A DNA stretch of 64,000 nucleotides. Origin: DASUPK01 sp963800285. GTDB lineage: Bacteria > Actinomycetota > Thermoleophilia > Solirubrobacterales > 70-9. Under the pieces are notes generated by a model. It was not told the origin of the DNA, made no database searches, and saw only the letters and a list, made by a program, of their open reading frames with translations. Location: NCBI GenBank assembly GCA_963800285.1, contig CAWDAL010000010.1, positions 289,186-353,185 of the forward strand. Reading direction: 5' to 3'. Positions 32,143 to 40,583 of the stretch are shown one piece after another. Both the position numbers and the translations under genes were made by a program. Positions within the stretch are counted from its first letter, which is position 1. Every line of letters starts with the position of its first letter.

Positions 32143-33381
32143 ATGCGCGGACGAAGAGCGCCGGCGGTGGTTGTGGTGGTCCTGGGGGCCCTCGGGCTGC
32201 TCGCGTTTCCCAACCCCGCCGCAGCCAAGAAGCACCATGCGCCGCGTTCGATCGCCACGATCAAGGGGATCCAGAATCTCGAGCCGACGGCGCTGCGCCG
32301 CTGGCCCGACAGCTTCGGCGGCATCTGGCTCTCCCAGGGCAAGCTCTTCGTCGCCTTCACGGACAAGAGCAGGAAGCGGTTGAAGAAGCTGCGGCGGCCC
32401 CTGATCAGAAAGGGCCGACTGCCCAAGCGGCTCGCCAAGCGGCGCTTCCGGGCCGTGACCGTCGACGACTCGCTCCTCTCGCTCGAGCAGCTCGAGGGGC
32501 GGATGATCGCCGACCGGGACGCCCCGCCGCCCCCGTCGATCGTCTCGCTTCCCAAGCCCCAGTACGACCTCAACGTCGACGTCCAGGACAACTCGGTCGT
32601 GGTCATCGTCCCGAGCGCGACATCGCAGCTGGTCAGCTACTTCAAGCAGGCCTACGGAGATGTGAGCGTCGAGCAGGGACCGATCGCCGAGCCCGAGGGG
32701 TGCACTCGCTTTGACTGCCGGCCGTTCCTGCGCTCGGGGCTGGCCAGCGGGGCCGAATCGGGAACGGGTTGCTCGCTCGCCTTCAACGTCCTCTACCTAC
32801 CGGGGGTGACCGGGATCCTCTCCGCCGCCCACTGCGGCGATCCCGACGCCGACGTCGGCGACGACCGCTCTCACGCCGGCGAGGTCTACGGCCAGGTGCT
32901 GTCCGAGAAGGAGAGCGGCCAGGTCGACGCCGAGCTGCACTCGGTGGCCAATGGGTTCATCTCGCTGTTCCCGATGATCTACCGGAACGACACCGACTAC
33001 GCCGCGATCGTCGGCAAGGTCGGCACCTACGACGAGCTGCTGATCGGCTCGACGGTGTGCAAGTCCGGGTACAAGACCGGCGAGAGCTGCGGGCCGGTGC
33101 TCAGCAAGACCTACAGCCCGAGCTACATCCCCGGTGGCAGCGACTTCATCAAGGCGGGTCTCTGTTCCGATCACGGGGACAGCGGCGCCGGCGTCTACAG
33201 CTCGTTCCAGAGGCAGAAGCCGGACAAGAAGAAGCCGGTCACCCGGTACGAGGCACTCGGCATCCTCAGCGGCGGCGCCAAGGACACTCCCTGCTCCAGC
33301 CCTCAGGAATACATGCTGTTCGGGCACATCGAGTTCGTCCAGAGCGCCCTCGGCGTGAAGGTGCTCGCCAACCCGAACTGA
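32143..33381 (+). CDS. secreted chymotrypsin-fold serine protease
   Basis: 412 residues. ATG 32143 (MRGRRAPAVVVVVLGALGLLAF) is chosen over ATG 32128 because GGGGAG lies about seven bases upstream. A signal peptide ends near AAAKK. A basic pro-region (residues 30 to about 125) is followed by the S1 domain: catalytic His in ILSAAHCGD, a probable Asp in NDTDYAAIV or QVDAELH, and Ser in CSDHGDSGAGVY. Cys pairs suggest disulfides. Resembles alpha-lytic or streptogrisin-like proteases made as zymogens. Confidence 0.85.
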   Translation: MRGRRAPAVVVVVLGALGLLAFPNPAAAKKHHAPRSIATIKGIQNLEPTALRRWPDSFGGIWLSQGKLFVAFTDKSRKRLKKLRRPLIRKGRLPKRLAKRRFRAVTVDDSLLSLEQLEGRMIADRDAPPPPSIVSLPKPQYDLNVDVQDNSVVVIVPSATSQLVSYFKQAYGDVSVEQGPIAEPEGCTRFDCRPFLRSGLASGAESGTGCSLAFNVLYLPGVTGILSAAHCGDPDADVGDDRSHAGEVYGQVLSEKESGQVDAELHSVANGFISLFPMIYRNDTDYAAIVGKVGTYDELLIGSTVCKSGYKTGESCGPVLSKTYSPSYIPGGSDFIKAGLCSDHGDSGAGVYSSFQRQKPDKKKPVTRYEALGILSGGAKDTPCSSPQEYMLFGHIEFVQSALGVKVLANPN

Positions 33382-33428
33382 GGCGCCCGCGCTGCAGATC
33401 CGATCCCGGTGGATAGGGAGATGTGGCC

Positions 33429-33776
33429 CTACGACTGGTTCAGGCTCACGGCCTCGCGGATCAATGCCCTGAAGGCGTCCTCGTCGATCGCCTCGCCCTC
33501 GCGGATGTCGATCGCACGCCGGGTGTTGCCCTCGAGGCTCGAGTTGAACAGGCCCGCGGGGTCATCCAGCGAGGCGCCCTTGGCGAAGGTCAGCTTCACC
33601 ACGGCCTTGTAGGTCTCGCCGGTGCAGATCATTCCGTCATCTGACCAGACCGGGACCCCGTCGGGCTGAGAAGGCTTTTTCCACTTCGCCTCCTCGGTCA
33701 CGTCGGGGTCGGCCTCCTTGATCAGACCGCGAACCCGGCCAAGCATCTCGTCGCGCCAATCTCCCTTGGACGCCAT
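33429..33776 (-). CDS. DUF1801 protein (YdhG-like)
   Basis: 115 residues from ATG 33776 (MASKGDWRDEMLGRVRGLI). KWKKPSQPDGVPVWSDDGMICTGETYKAVVKLTFAKGASL fits the YdhG/DUF1801 frataxin-like fold, followed by the typical NTRRAIDIREGEAIDEDAFRALIREA. Function unknown. The ATG overlaps the stop of the upstream DUF1801 gene, so two members sit in tandem. Confidence 0.82.
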   Translation of the reverse strand: MASKGDWRDEMLGRVRGLIKEADPDVTEEAKWKKPSQPDGVPVWSDDGMICTGETYKAVVKLTFAKGASLDDPAGLFNSSLEGNTRRAIDIREGEAIDEDAFRALIREAVSLNQS

Positions 33777-34180
33777 CAGCTCACCGCCTTCTTCACCAGG
33801 GTGCCGATCTTCTTCTCTTCGGCGGCGGTCAGCTTCTTCAGGGCGAAGGAGGTCGGCCACATGGCGCCCTTGTCGAGGTTGGCCTTGTCACTGAAGCCGA
33901 ACGTCGCGTACCTCGCTTTGAACTTGTCCGCGCTTTGAAAGAAGCAGACGACCTTGCCGTCCTTGGCATAGGCGGGCATGCCGTACCAGGTCCTCGGCGA
34001 AAGGTCAGGTGCGCTGGCCATGACGACGGCATGGAGTCGCTCGGCCATGGCGCGATCCGATTTCGGCATCGCGGCGATCTTCGCGCGCACGTCGCTTTCG
34101 CCGCCCGCTTTGCCCGCCTTCAGCTCCCGGGCGCGGTCCCTCATCGCGCCGCGTTCCTCCTCAGTGAATCCCTTGGCCAT
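33776..34180 (-). CDS. DUF1801 protein
   Basis: 134 residues from ATG 34180; GGAGGAG lies seven bases upstream, a strong ribosome site. A basic helical N-terminus (FTEEERGAMRDRARELKAG) precedes the domain (DVRAKIAAMPKSDRAMAERLHAVVMASAPDLSPRTWYGMPAYAKDGKVVCFFQ and YATFGFSDKANLDKGAMWPTSFALKKL). The first residues resemble an added DNA-binding or nuclease-inhibitor tail. Divergent from a MarR regulator with an AT-rich inverted repeat between. Confidence 0.82.
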   Translation of the reverse strand: MAKGFTEEERGAMRDRARELKAGKAGGESDVRAKIAAMPKSDRAMAERLHAVVMASAPDLSPRTWYGMPAYAKDGKVVCFFQSADKFKARYATFGFSDKANLDKGAMWPTSFALKKLTAAEEKKIGTLVKKAVS

Positions 34181-34212
34181 CTTGAAGCTCCTCCTGTCGG
34201 CTTCCAGTGAGC

Positions 34213-34236
34213 AATTAGTTTGTAGCACAAATTATT
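34213..34236. promoter_or_regulatory. AT-rich inverted repeat between DUF1801 and marR genes
   Basis: TTTGT-AGC-ACAAA with imperfect extensions (AATTAG left, TTATT right), 8 of 10 positions paired. It is the only AT-rich stretch in the 89-bp divergent gap and so overlaps both promoters; the natural site for the adjacent MarR protein. Confidence 0.5.
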
Positions 34237-34269
34237 GATCGTACATAGCAACTGTGAAAAGATCGAGGA

Positions 34270-34746
34270 ATGGAAGGCGGGACCTCCACCGACACCGAGA
34301 TCGCCGAGTTCGCCGGTCAGCTCTTCTTCCGGCTCTGGCGGGCCTCGCATACACATGTGACCGAGGCGCTGCAGTCGATCGGCCTGACCCCGGCGCTCTT
34401 CGGGATCCTCAACGTCCTCGGAGCCCGCGAAGGCGCGATCCAGCAGGAGCTGGGTGCCGCGATGGGCATCGACCCGAGCACGATGGTCTCGCTGATCGAC
34501 GAGCTCGAGAGCGCGGGCTTGGCCAAGCGCCGGCCGCATCCACAGGATCGCCGCGCCCGCCAGGTTTCGATTACCGCCAAGGGCCGCCGGCTCCTTCAGA
34601 GAGCTCGGAAGAAGGCCTTCGAGGCGGAGGACGAAGTGCTGGGCGGACTGAGTGCCGGGGAGCGTCGCGAGTTGCTGATGCTGCTTCGGCGAGCGTTCGG
34701 CTCAGCACCGCCGCAGCCCTTGTGGAGCGCCGCGGAAGGCGACTAG
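34270..34746 (+). CDS. MarR-family transcriptional regulator
   Basis: 158 residues from ATG 34270. Winged helix: LTPALFGILNVLGAREGAIQQELGAAMGIDPSTMVSLIDELESAGLAKRRPHPQDRRARQVSITAKGRRLL, with wing DRRAR. Long dimer helices at both ends. Likely represses itself and the divergent DUF1801 pair through the inverted repeat between them. Confidence 0.92.
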   Translation: MEGGTSTDTEIAEFAGQLFFRLWRASHTHVTEALQSIGLTPALFGILNVLGAREGAIQQELGAAMGIDPSTMVSLIDELESAGLAKRRPHPQDRRARQVSITAKGRRLLQRARKKAFEAEDEVLGGLSAGERRELLMLLRRAFGSAPPQPLWSAAEGD

Positions 34747-34796
34747 CCCGGGGTTTGTCGCTCGGCCAGCACCGCCCTGATCCCTATCCAGTGTCT

Positions 34797-34816
34797 CGGT
34801 AAGTGTAGACTTACCG
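34797..34816. promoter_or_regulatory. 20-bp inverted repeat before arsR-type gene (operator)
   Basis: CGGTAAGTGTAGACTTACCG has perfect 8-bp arms around GTAG and ends two bases before the ATG at 34819. The position implies autorepression by the ArsR protein; the mRNA must be nearly leaderless or start upstream of the repeat. Confidence 0.65.
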
Positions 34817-34818
34817 AC

Positions 34819-35139
34819 ATGAGGACCCTGGAACGCGACGGATGGACGGCGCTCGGCGATCCGACCCGGCGCGAGATCTTCGAGCGGCTGGTGGAGCGAC
34901 CCCTCGCCGTCGGTGAGCTGGCCCGGGAGTTGCCCGTCAGCCGGCCCGCGGTATCACAGCACCTGAAGGTGCTGAAGGCCGCGCGCCTGGTCGCCGATCA
35001 GCGCGCCGGCAACCGACGGATCTATCGGGTCGATCCTCAGGGGATCGCGGCGCTTCGCGCCGACCTCGAGCAGTTCTGGGGCAAGGCACTGGCGGCCTAC
35101 AAGGCCGTCGTCGAACAACCAACCGAGGAGGTCCAATGA
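34819..35139 (+). CDS. ArsR-family regulator
   Basis: 106 residues. RDGWTALGDPTRREIFERLVERPLAVGELARELPVSRPAVSQHLKVLKAARLVADQRAGNRRIYRVDP is the winged-helix domain. No Cys metal site is visible, so it is the non-metal subgroup commonly paired with AHSA1/SRPBCC proteins, which is exactly what follows (ATGA overlap). Confidence 0.92.
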   Translation: MRTLERDGWTALGDPTRREIFERLVERPLAVGELARELPVSRPAVSQHLKVLKAARLVADQRAGNRRIYRVDPQGIAALRADLEQFWGKALAAYKAVVEQPTEEVQ

Positions 35140-35627
35140 CCGCTCAGGCAGAGGCAACGTCCATCCGATCGTCAGTCGTCGTCGAGGCGCCGATCGATCG
35201 GGCCTTCAAGGTCTTCACGGAGGACTTCGGCGCCTTCAAGCCAGCCGATCACAACATGCTCGCTGTCAATATCGCGGAGACCGTCTTCGAGCCGCGCGTC
35301 GGCGGCCATCTCTATGACCGGGGGGTCGACGGCAGCGAATGCCGCTGGGCGCGGATCCTGGCGTACGAGCCGCCGGAGCGGGTGATGTTCAGCTGGGACA
35401 TCGGCCCGACCTGGCAGATCGAGACCGACCTCCGGAAGACGAGCGAGGTCGAGGTGCGTTTCATCGAGGAGGGAGAGAACAGGACCCGGGTCGAGCTCGA
35501 GCACCGCAACCTGGACCGTCACGGAGAAGGCTGGGAGGGCATCCGCGAAGGTGTCCAAGGTGACCAGGGCTGGCCGCTCTACCTGGAGCGCTACGCGGAG
35601 TTGTTCGGAGGGTCGGACGGGTCATAG
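35136..35627 (+). CDS. SRPBCC (AHSA1-like) protein
   Basis: 163 residues. SSVVVEAPIDRAFKVFTEDFGAFKP, TVFEPRVGGHLYDR, ILAYEPPERVMFSWDIGP and RTRVELEHRNLDRHGEGWEGIREGV follow the START-like fold of the AHSA1 group. Ligand unknown. Coupled to the ArsR gene in a two-gene autoregulated operon. Confidence 0.87.
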   Translation: MTAQAEATSIRSSVVVEAPIDRAFKVFTEDFGAFKPADHNMLAVNIAETVFEPRVGGHLYDRGVDGSECRWARILAYEPPERVMFSWDIGPTWQIETDLRKTSEVEVRFIEEGENRTRVELEHRNLDRHGEGWEGIREGVQGDQGWPLYLERYAELFGGSDGS

Positions 35628-35639
35628 ACTCGCCCGGCG

Positions 35640-36044
35640 GTGGACGAGCGAGCCGAAAGCGCCGAGGATCTGCTCTCCGAGGCCCGGCGTGGGCTCGCTC
35701 GCCTCTCGCCGCGGGAAGCGCTGGAGGCGACCGGTGATGGCGCGGTGCTGGTTGACATCAGGACGGAGTCCCAGCGGGCCTCCGACGGTGTGATCCCCGA
35801 CGCTGCCTTCATCGCGCGCAACGTGTTGGAATGGAGACTGGACCCCTCCTGCGAGCACCGCGATCCGGCGCTGGCACGTCGCGACCGGAGACTGGTCGTG
35901 ATCTGCAACGAGGGCTACCAGTCCAGCCTGGCCGCCGCGAACCTGCGGCGGCTCGGCCTCGACGCCACGGACGTCATCGGCGGCTTTCAGGCCTGGCGCG
36001 CCTCCGGTCTCCCGGTCGAAGAGGGCGAGCGCCGGTCGCCCTAG
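35640..36044 (+). CDS. rhodanese-like protein
   Basis: 134 residues from GTG 35640. Single rhodanese domain: SPREALEATGDGAVLVDIRTESQRASDGVIPDAAFIARNVLEWRL, active loop VICNEGYQSS with the sulfur-carrying Cys at about residue 91, and the closing DVIGGFQAWRASGLPV. Moves sulfane sulfur. Convergent, by four bases, with the DsrE-like gene of the sulfur operon. Confidence 0.89.
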   Translation: MDERAESAEDLLSEARRGLARLSPREALEATGDGAVLVDIRTESQRASDGVIPDAAFIARNVLEWRLDPSCEHRDPALARRDRRLVVICNEGYQSSLAAANLRRLGLDATDVIGGFQAWRASGLPVEEGERRSP

Positions 36045-36392
36045 AAGACGAGGGCGCGGTCCGCCGACTGGATCCAGTCGGCGAGCTCCTCCATCGTCGA
36101 GCGCCGGGCCCCCTCGACCAGCTGCTCTTCGGTCAGCCCGCGGGCGTCCAGGCAGGTGCCGCAGCAGCCGACGGTTGCATCGTGGTTGAGCAGCAGCCGG
36201 AATCATGCGATCGACGTGGTAGTGGCCATCCGGGAGCTGCTGGCCGGCCACTGCGCAGCCGACGCCGTCCCCGATCAGGAACAGCCGCAGATCGACGTCC
36301 TCGCGGCCGGCGAGGGCCGCGGCCACGCGAAGCCCGTTGTACGGGCGCTCGCTTCCGTAGGGCGCGTCGTTGATCACGATCAGGGCGTTCAT
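36041..36392 (-). pseudogene. DsrE/DsrF-like sulfur carrier (frameshifted)
   Basis: From ATG 36392 it reads MNALIVINDAPYGSERPYNGLRVA to DGHYHVDRMI and then loses the family pattern. Removing one C from the run near 36197-36200 continues as RLLLNHDATVGCCGTCLDARG, then LTEEQLVEGARRSTMEELADW, ending ALVF with TAG at 36041-36043. The restored protein is about 116 residues with the Cys cluster (CCGTC) that carries persulfide. ATGA overlap with the MFS gene places it third in the MBL-MFS-DsrE operon. Confidence 0.75.
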
Positions 36393-37675
36393 GGCTTCGC
36401 CATTGTGGGGCCGGGTGAGGTATTGGGGAGAGCAGCGGGGCGCGCTCCCCTTCCGGGCAGGCCGATCGCGACCCAGATGCCCGAGAGCGCCGTCAGGCCG
36501 GCGACGAGGATGATCGTGGCGGCCGGATCGATCGCATCGGCGAGCAGGCCGACGCTCAGGCCGCCGACCACGTAGCCCATGTCCCGCCAGAAGCGATAGA
36601 CGCCGACGGTCGCAGCACGAGCGACCGGCGCGACGGAGTCGGAGATCGCGGCGATCAGCGTCGGATAGACGAGCGCGGTGCCGGCACCCAGGATCACCGC
36701 GGCAAGGCCCGCGATCGGGACGGCACCACCCGAGACCGAGAGCAGGCCGAGCGCGGCCGCCTGGACGAGCATCCCGGCCACGATCAGGGGCTTGCGGCCG
36801 ACGCTGTCGGACCAGTGACCCGTCCAGATCTGTCCCACGCCCCAGACGGCCGGGTAGATGCCCGCCACGAGCCCGATCTCTCCGGGGCTGGCGCCGTCCG
36901 CCGCGAGGAAGAGGGGAACCAGGCCCCAGGCGAGCGCATCGTTCAGGTTGTTGACGAGGCCCGCCTGTGAGCAGGCCCGCAGGCCGGGGTCACGGAAGGA
37001 GGTGGCCAGGAAGGCGTCGCGCAGCCGCGGCGCGGCCCGGCCGGCCCCGGAGTGGTGGCGGGCCTGTTCGAGCGCCACATGTCCTCCGGTGTCACGGACG
37101 AACACGACGCTGATCAGCAGGGCGGCCGCGGCGACAGCGAAACCCGCGATCACCAGGATGTCACGGGCGACGAACTCCGAAGCGAGCCACCCGCTGGCGG
37201 CCGCAGCCACGGCGACACCGCCGTAGCCCGCCGCTTCGTTCAGTCCAAGGGCCAGGCCGCGACGCTTGGGGCCGACCAGGTCGATCTTCATCAGCACGGT
37301 CATCGACCAGGCCAGCCCCTGGTTCACGCCGAGGAAGAGGTTGGCCGCGACCACCCATCCCCAGCTCGGCGCGACGGCGATCAGCAGCGGCACGGGCAGG
37401 GCGACGGCCCATCCGGCGATCAAGAGCCGCCGCCGGCCCGCCCGATCGGCGAGCGCGCCCGCGGCGAGGTTGGTCAGCGACTTGGCGAGCCCGAAGGCGA
37501 CGATGAAGGAGAGGACCGCGACCGTGGAGCCGATCCCGAACTCTTCGGACCCGATCAGGGGAAGGGTGGAGCGCTCCAGGCCGACCATCGCGCCGACCAG
37601 GGCGTTGACGGCAACCAGGAGGGTGAACTGGGCCGCGTTCTCCCGCAGCCCCAGCTCGATGCGGGATCCGCTCAT
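36389..37675 (-). CDS. MFS transporter of the sulfur cluster
   Basis: 428 residues, 12 hydrophobic segments. MVGLERSTLPLIGSEEFG, GALADRAGRRRLLIAG (motif A) and HWSDSVGRKPLIVAG (second motif A) are visible. The start overlaps the stop of the MBL gene and its own stop overlaps the DsrE start, so it belongs to a three-gene operon. Substrate is unknown; a sulfur oxyanion or thiol compound is inferred from context only. Confidence 0.88.
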   Translation of the reverse strand: MSGSRIELGLRENAAQFTLLVAVNALVGAMVGLERSTLPLIGSEEFGIGSTVAVLSFIVAFGLAKSLTNLAAGALADRAGRRRLLIAGWAVALPVPLLIAVAPSWGWVVAANLFLGVNQGLAWSMTVLMKIDLVGPKRRGLALGLNEAAGYGGVAVAAAASGWLASEFVARDILVIAGFAVAAAALLISVVFVRDTGGHVALEQARHHSGAGRAAPRLRDAFLATSFRDPGLRACSQAGLVNNLNDALAWGLVPLFLAADGASPGEIGLVAGIYPAVWGVGQIWTGHWSDSVGRKPLIVAGMLVQAAALGLLSVSGGAVPIAGLAAVILGAGTALVYPTLIAAISDSVAPVARAATVGVYRFWRDMGYVVGGLSVGLLADAIDPAATIILVAGLTALSGIWVAIGLPGRGARPAALPNTSPGPTMAKP

Positions 37676-38435
37676 CCGATGGCGGCGGCCGGCCGGCCCG
37701 CGCGGTTCGCCGCAACGATCTCGGCCTGGTGCTCGGGCGCCGGGGGGATGTCCTTGGTCAGCGCCTCCACGAACGCCTCCTCCGAGGAGAACTGGAGGGC
37801 GCTGTTATGGCGGCGCTCGAAGCCCACCGTTGAGGCCGGTTCGCGGACAGGCCCCGGCCGCAGACCGAGCCCGAGTAATGGGCGGGGTAGAGGAGGAGGT
37901 GGTCGGGAAGGGCGAGCAGCCGATCGGTCAGCGAGCGGTAGAGCCGGCCGGCCATCTCCTCCACTGTGTGCTCGCCGTGCGCGTGGAGGTCGGGTCGCCC
38001 CGCATCGCCGATCAGAAGGGCGTCGCCGGTGAGAACCATCCAGGGCTGATCGGAGCGAACCCGGTCGGTGACCGCGTAGGCGTGATGGGCCGCTGCGTGG
38101 CCAGGGGTCGAGATCGCCTGAATGACGGTGTTGCCCAGCTCCAGGAGATCGCCGTCAGCGAGCGGCTGATGCTCGAACCCGACGTCCGCGCCCTCGGGGA
38201 GGTAGGCCGTCGCCCCGGTTCGCGCGACCAGCTCGGGGAGGCCTGAGACGTGATCGGCCTGAACGTGGGTCTCGAGCACGGCGACGATCGGGATGCCCTG
38301 ACCCTCGGCGAGCTCGAGGTAGCGGTCGACCAGATCGACGTGCGGGTCGACGACGGCGAACCGGCTCTTGCTCTTGCAGCCGAGCAGGTAGGAGGCGCAG
38401 GCGGTCTCGTCATTGAGCAGCTGGCGGAAGTACAA
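37672..38435 (-). pseudogene. MBL-fold persulfide dioxygenase-like protein (frameshifted near the end)
   Basis: TTG 38435 with AGGAGG six bases upstream. ETHVQADHVSGLPELV, TPGHAAAHHAY and LTGDALLIGDAGRPDL carry the mononuclear iron ligands of ETHE1-type enzymes (first His, second His, Asp); Gln replaces the non-ligand His of HxHxDH. After CGRGLSAN the frame shifts; one added C in CCGG at 37835-37838 restores PASTVGFERRHNSALQFSSE and a stop at 37672-37674, giving about 254 residues. It would oxidise persulfide to sulfite. Divergent from the ArsR-rhodanese gene. Confidence 0.8.
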
Positions 38436-38475
38436 GGTGTGCCTCCTGGGGGGACTGCACGACAGGAACTAAACT

Positions 38476-38495
38476 AATCAAGTAATCTATTGAAT
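38476..38495. promoter_or_regulatory. AT-rich imperfect palindrome in the sulfur-cluster divergent promoter
   Basis: AATCAAGTAATCTATTGAAT has 6 of 10 positions paired and lies 8 bp before the ArsR-rhodanese ATG and 41 bp from the divergent MBL start. ATTC/GAAT-like ends recall sites of persulfide-sensing ArsR proteins (BigR, SqrR). Weak by itself. Confidence 0.4.
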
Positions 38496-38502
38496 AGCAG
38501 AT

Positions 38503-39156
38503 ATGGGCAGCAGCCGCACAAAGAAGGAGGCCCTGTTCGAGGCGATCGCCGTGATGGGGAAGGCGCTCGCCAGCCCCCGCCGCCTCGAGCTGCTCGAGCT
38601 GCTCTCGCAGGCGCCGCGTACCGTCGACGACCTGGCGGCTGCAAGCGGCCAGTCGACCGCGAACACCTCGCAGCACCTGCAGGCACTGCATGCCGCGGGG
38701 CTGGTCCAGCGCGAGCGGGAGGGAAACCGCGTCCGCTACGCCCTCGCCGGCGACGAGGCGCTCGCCGTCTGGCTCACCCTTCGCGACGCCTCGGCCGCCC
38801 AGCTCGGCGAGGTCGAGCGCGCCGCGCGCAACTACCTCGGTCCCGAGGTCGACCAGATCGGGCGCGAGGAGCTCCGCGAGCGCATGCGGCGCGGAGACGT
38901 CGTCCTCGTGGACGTCCGCCCGCCCGAGGAGTTCGAGGCCGGGCATATCGAGGGCGCGCGCTCGATCCCGATCGAGGAGCTGGAGCGACGCCTGGAGGAG
39001 CTGCCGGGCGGCGGCGAGGTGATCGCCTACTGCCGCGGGCCGTTCTGCGTCTACGCCCATGAGGCGGTGCGGCGCCTGCACGACTCCGGCCGCGAGGCCC
39101 GCAGGCTCGAGGGTGGCTGGCCCGAGTGGCGGCTCGCCGAGTCCGCGTCCAAATGA
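38503..39156 (+). CDS. ArsR-rhodanese fusion regulator
   Basis: 217 residues. Residues 8-95 form an ArsR winged helix (ALASPRRLELLELLSQAPRTVDDLAAASGQSTANTSQHLQALHAAGLVQRER). Residues 125-212 form a rhodanese domain (VVLVDVRPPEEFEAGHIEGARSIPI) with active loop YCRGPFCVYAHEAV. The rhodanese Cys probably senses or carries sulfane sulfur and relays it to DNA binding. Divergent from the MBL-MFS-DsrE operon, its presumed target. Confidence 0.92.
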   Translation: MGSSRTKKEALFEAIAVMGKALASPRRLELLELLSQAPRTVDDLAAASGQSTANTSQHLQALHAAGLVQREREGNRVRYALAGDEALAVWLTLRDASAAQLGEVERAARNYLGPEVDQIGREELRERMRRGDVVLVDVRPPEEFEAGHIEGARSIPIEELERRLEELPGGGEVIAYCRGPFCVYAHEAVRRLHDSGREARRLEGGWPEWRLAESASK

Positions 39157-39202
39157 GCAGAGCGTCGCGTCACATGAGGAGAAGGGTGGACGATTGAGCT
39201 GG

Positions 39203-39679
39203 ATGAACCGCAATCTCGACGTTCAGGGCTATTGCCTGAGCGCGCGGGAGAGCCGGCGGCTGCGGTGGGGGCTCCGTTTCCCGACGACGCTCTGCCTCGC
39301 GCTGGTCGCCACGGGACTGGCGCTGCAGTCGGCCGTCCTGATCCTCGCCGTCGTGCCGATCGGAGCGCTCGCCGGCTGGACCTCGCGGCACCCGTTCGAC
39401 CTGATCTGGAACCACGCGGTCCGGCACCTGAGCGGCGCCCCGGAGCTGCCGCCCAATCCGGCGCGCCGGCGGCACTCCTTCAAGCTGGCGACGGTCTGGC
39501 TGCTTGCCGTCGGCCTGCTCTTCGCGTTCGGGTACACGACCGCTGCGCTGGCCCTCGGTGGGGTGCTGATCGCCGTCTGCGGGCTCCTCACCGTCACCAA
39601 CTTCTGCCTGCCCTCCACGATGCTCGCGCTCTGGGCGCGGTGGCGGGGAGCAGGCGTTCCCACGACTCAACCAAGCTGA
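39203..39679 (+). CDS. DUF4395 membrane protein
   Basis: 158 residues from ATG 39203; TTG 39194 is an alternative. LDVQGYCLSARESRRLRWGLRFPTTLCLALVA begins the DUF4395 domain; about four hydrophobic segments follow, with VTNFCLPSTMLALW near the end. DUF4395 proteins commonly sit beside thioredoxin or rhodanese genes. Role unknown, sulfur or redox transport suspected. Confidence 0.85.
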   Translation: MNRNLDVQGYCLSARESRRLRWGLRFPTTLCLALVATGLALQSAVLILAVVPIGALAGWTSRHPFDLIWNHAVRHLSGAPELPPNPARRRHSFKLATVWLLAVGLLFAFGYTTAALALGGVLIAVCGLLTVTNFCLPSTMLALWARWRGAGVPTTQPS

Positions 39680-39696
39680 GAGGAGAAGGAATCAGG

Positions 39697-40467
39697 ATGG
39701 AAGCCACAGTCAACACCGGCGAGCTGGAGGCGAAGGTCAAGGACATGTACCGGCACGTCGCCGACGAGCCGCAGGGCAAATACCACTTCGAGCTCGGGCG
39801 CCGGCTGGCCGAGCGGCTCGGGTACCCACCCGAGACCCTCGATCGCATTCCTGATGGCGCGATCGAGTCCTTCGCCGGAGTCGGCTACTTCTTCGACCTA
39901 GCGGACCTGCGGGAGGGCGAAAGCGTCGTCGACCTCGGTAGCGGGTCCGGGATGGACGCCTTCTCCGCCGCGCTCCAGGTAAGTGGCTCCGGCCGCGTGG
40001 TCGGCGTCGACTTCACGGTCGAGCAGCTCGAGAAGGCCCGCGGGCTCGCAGCGAGCGAGGGCCTCTCGCAGGCCGAGTTCCGCGACGGAAGGATCGAGGA
40101 ACTTCCGCTCGAGCCCGCGAGCGTCGACTGCGCGATCTCGAACGGGGTGATCAACCTGGCGCCCGACAAGGCGGCGGTGTTCGCCGAGGTGGCCCGGGTG
40201 CTGAAGCCGGGCGGGCGGCTCGCGATCGCCGACATCGTCAGCGAGGTGCAGATGAAGGAGAGCATCGTCTGCGACGCGGATCTCTGGGCCTCGTGCATCG
40301 GTGGAGCGGCCCAGGTGGACGCCTACCGCGAGGCGATCGAGGGGGCCGGCCTCCGGCTCGAGACGATCCGGGACAACCCGTACGACTTCATCTCGGACCG
40401 GGCGCGGAACGCGAGCGAGAAGTACGGGGTGAAGAGCGTCTCGCTCCGGGCGATCAAGTCCGCCTAG
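39697..40467 (+). CDS. SAM-dependent methyltransferase, ArsM/UbiE-like
   Basis: 256 residues from ATG 39697, behind a strong AGGAGAAGGA site. KVKDMYRHVADEPQGKYHFELGRRLAERLGYP is the helical N-terminus shared with arsenite methyltransferase-like proteins; SAM loop VVDLGSGSGMDAFSAAL, then ISNGVINLAPDKAAVFAEVARVLKPGGRLAIADIV. The Cys set of true ArsM (three or four conserved) is not evident, with only VCDADLWASCIGG in the C-terminal half, so the acceptor may be arsenic, another metalloid or a sulfur compound. Confidence 0.87.
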   Translation: MEATVNTGELEAKVKDMYRHVADEPQGKYHFELGRRLAERLGYPPETLDRIPDGAIESFAGVGYFFDLADLREGESVVDLGSGSGMDAFSAALQVSGSGRVVGVDFTVEQLEKARGLAASEGLSQAEFRDGRIEELPLEPASVDCAISNGVINLAPDKAAVFAEVARVLKPGGRLAIADIVSEVQMKESIVCDADLWASCIGGAAQVDAYREAIEGAGLRLETIRDNPYDFISDRARNASEKYGVKSVSLRAIKSA

Positions 40468-40583
40468 AGCGCCATTTCTGGGTCGAGGAGTCCGGCGGTG
40501 GAAGCCGGCCCCCGAGCCGTACCTGTATCTAGCTTGACGTCGGCGCGGTTCAGGCCCTTCGGCAAGCCGCCACGTGGTCGGCG

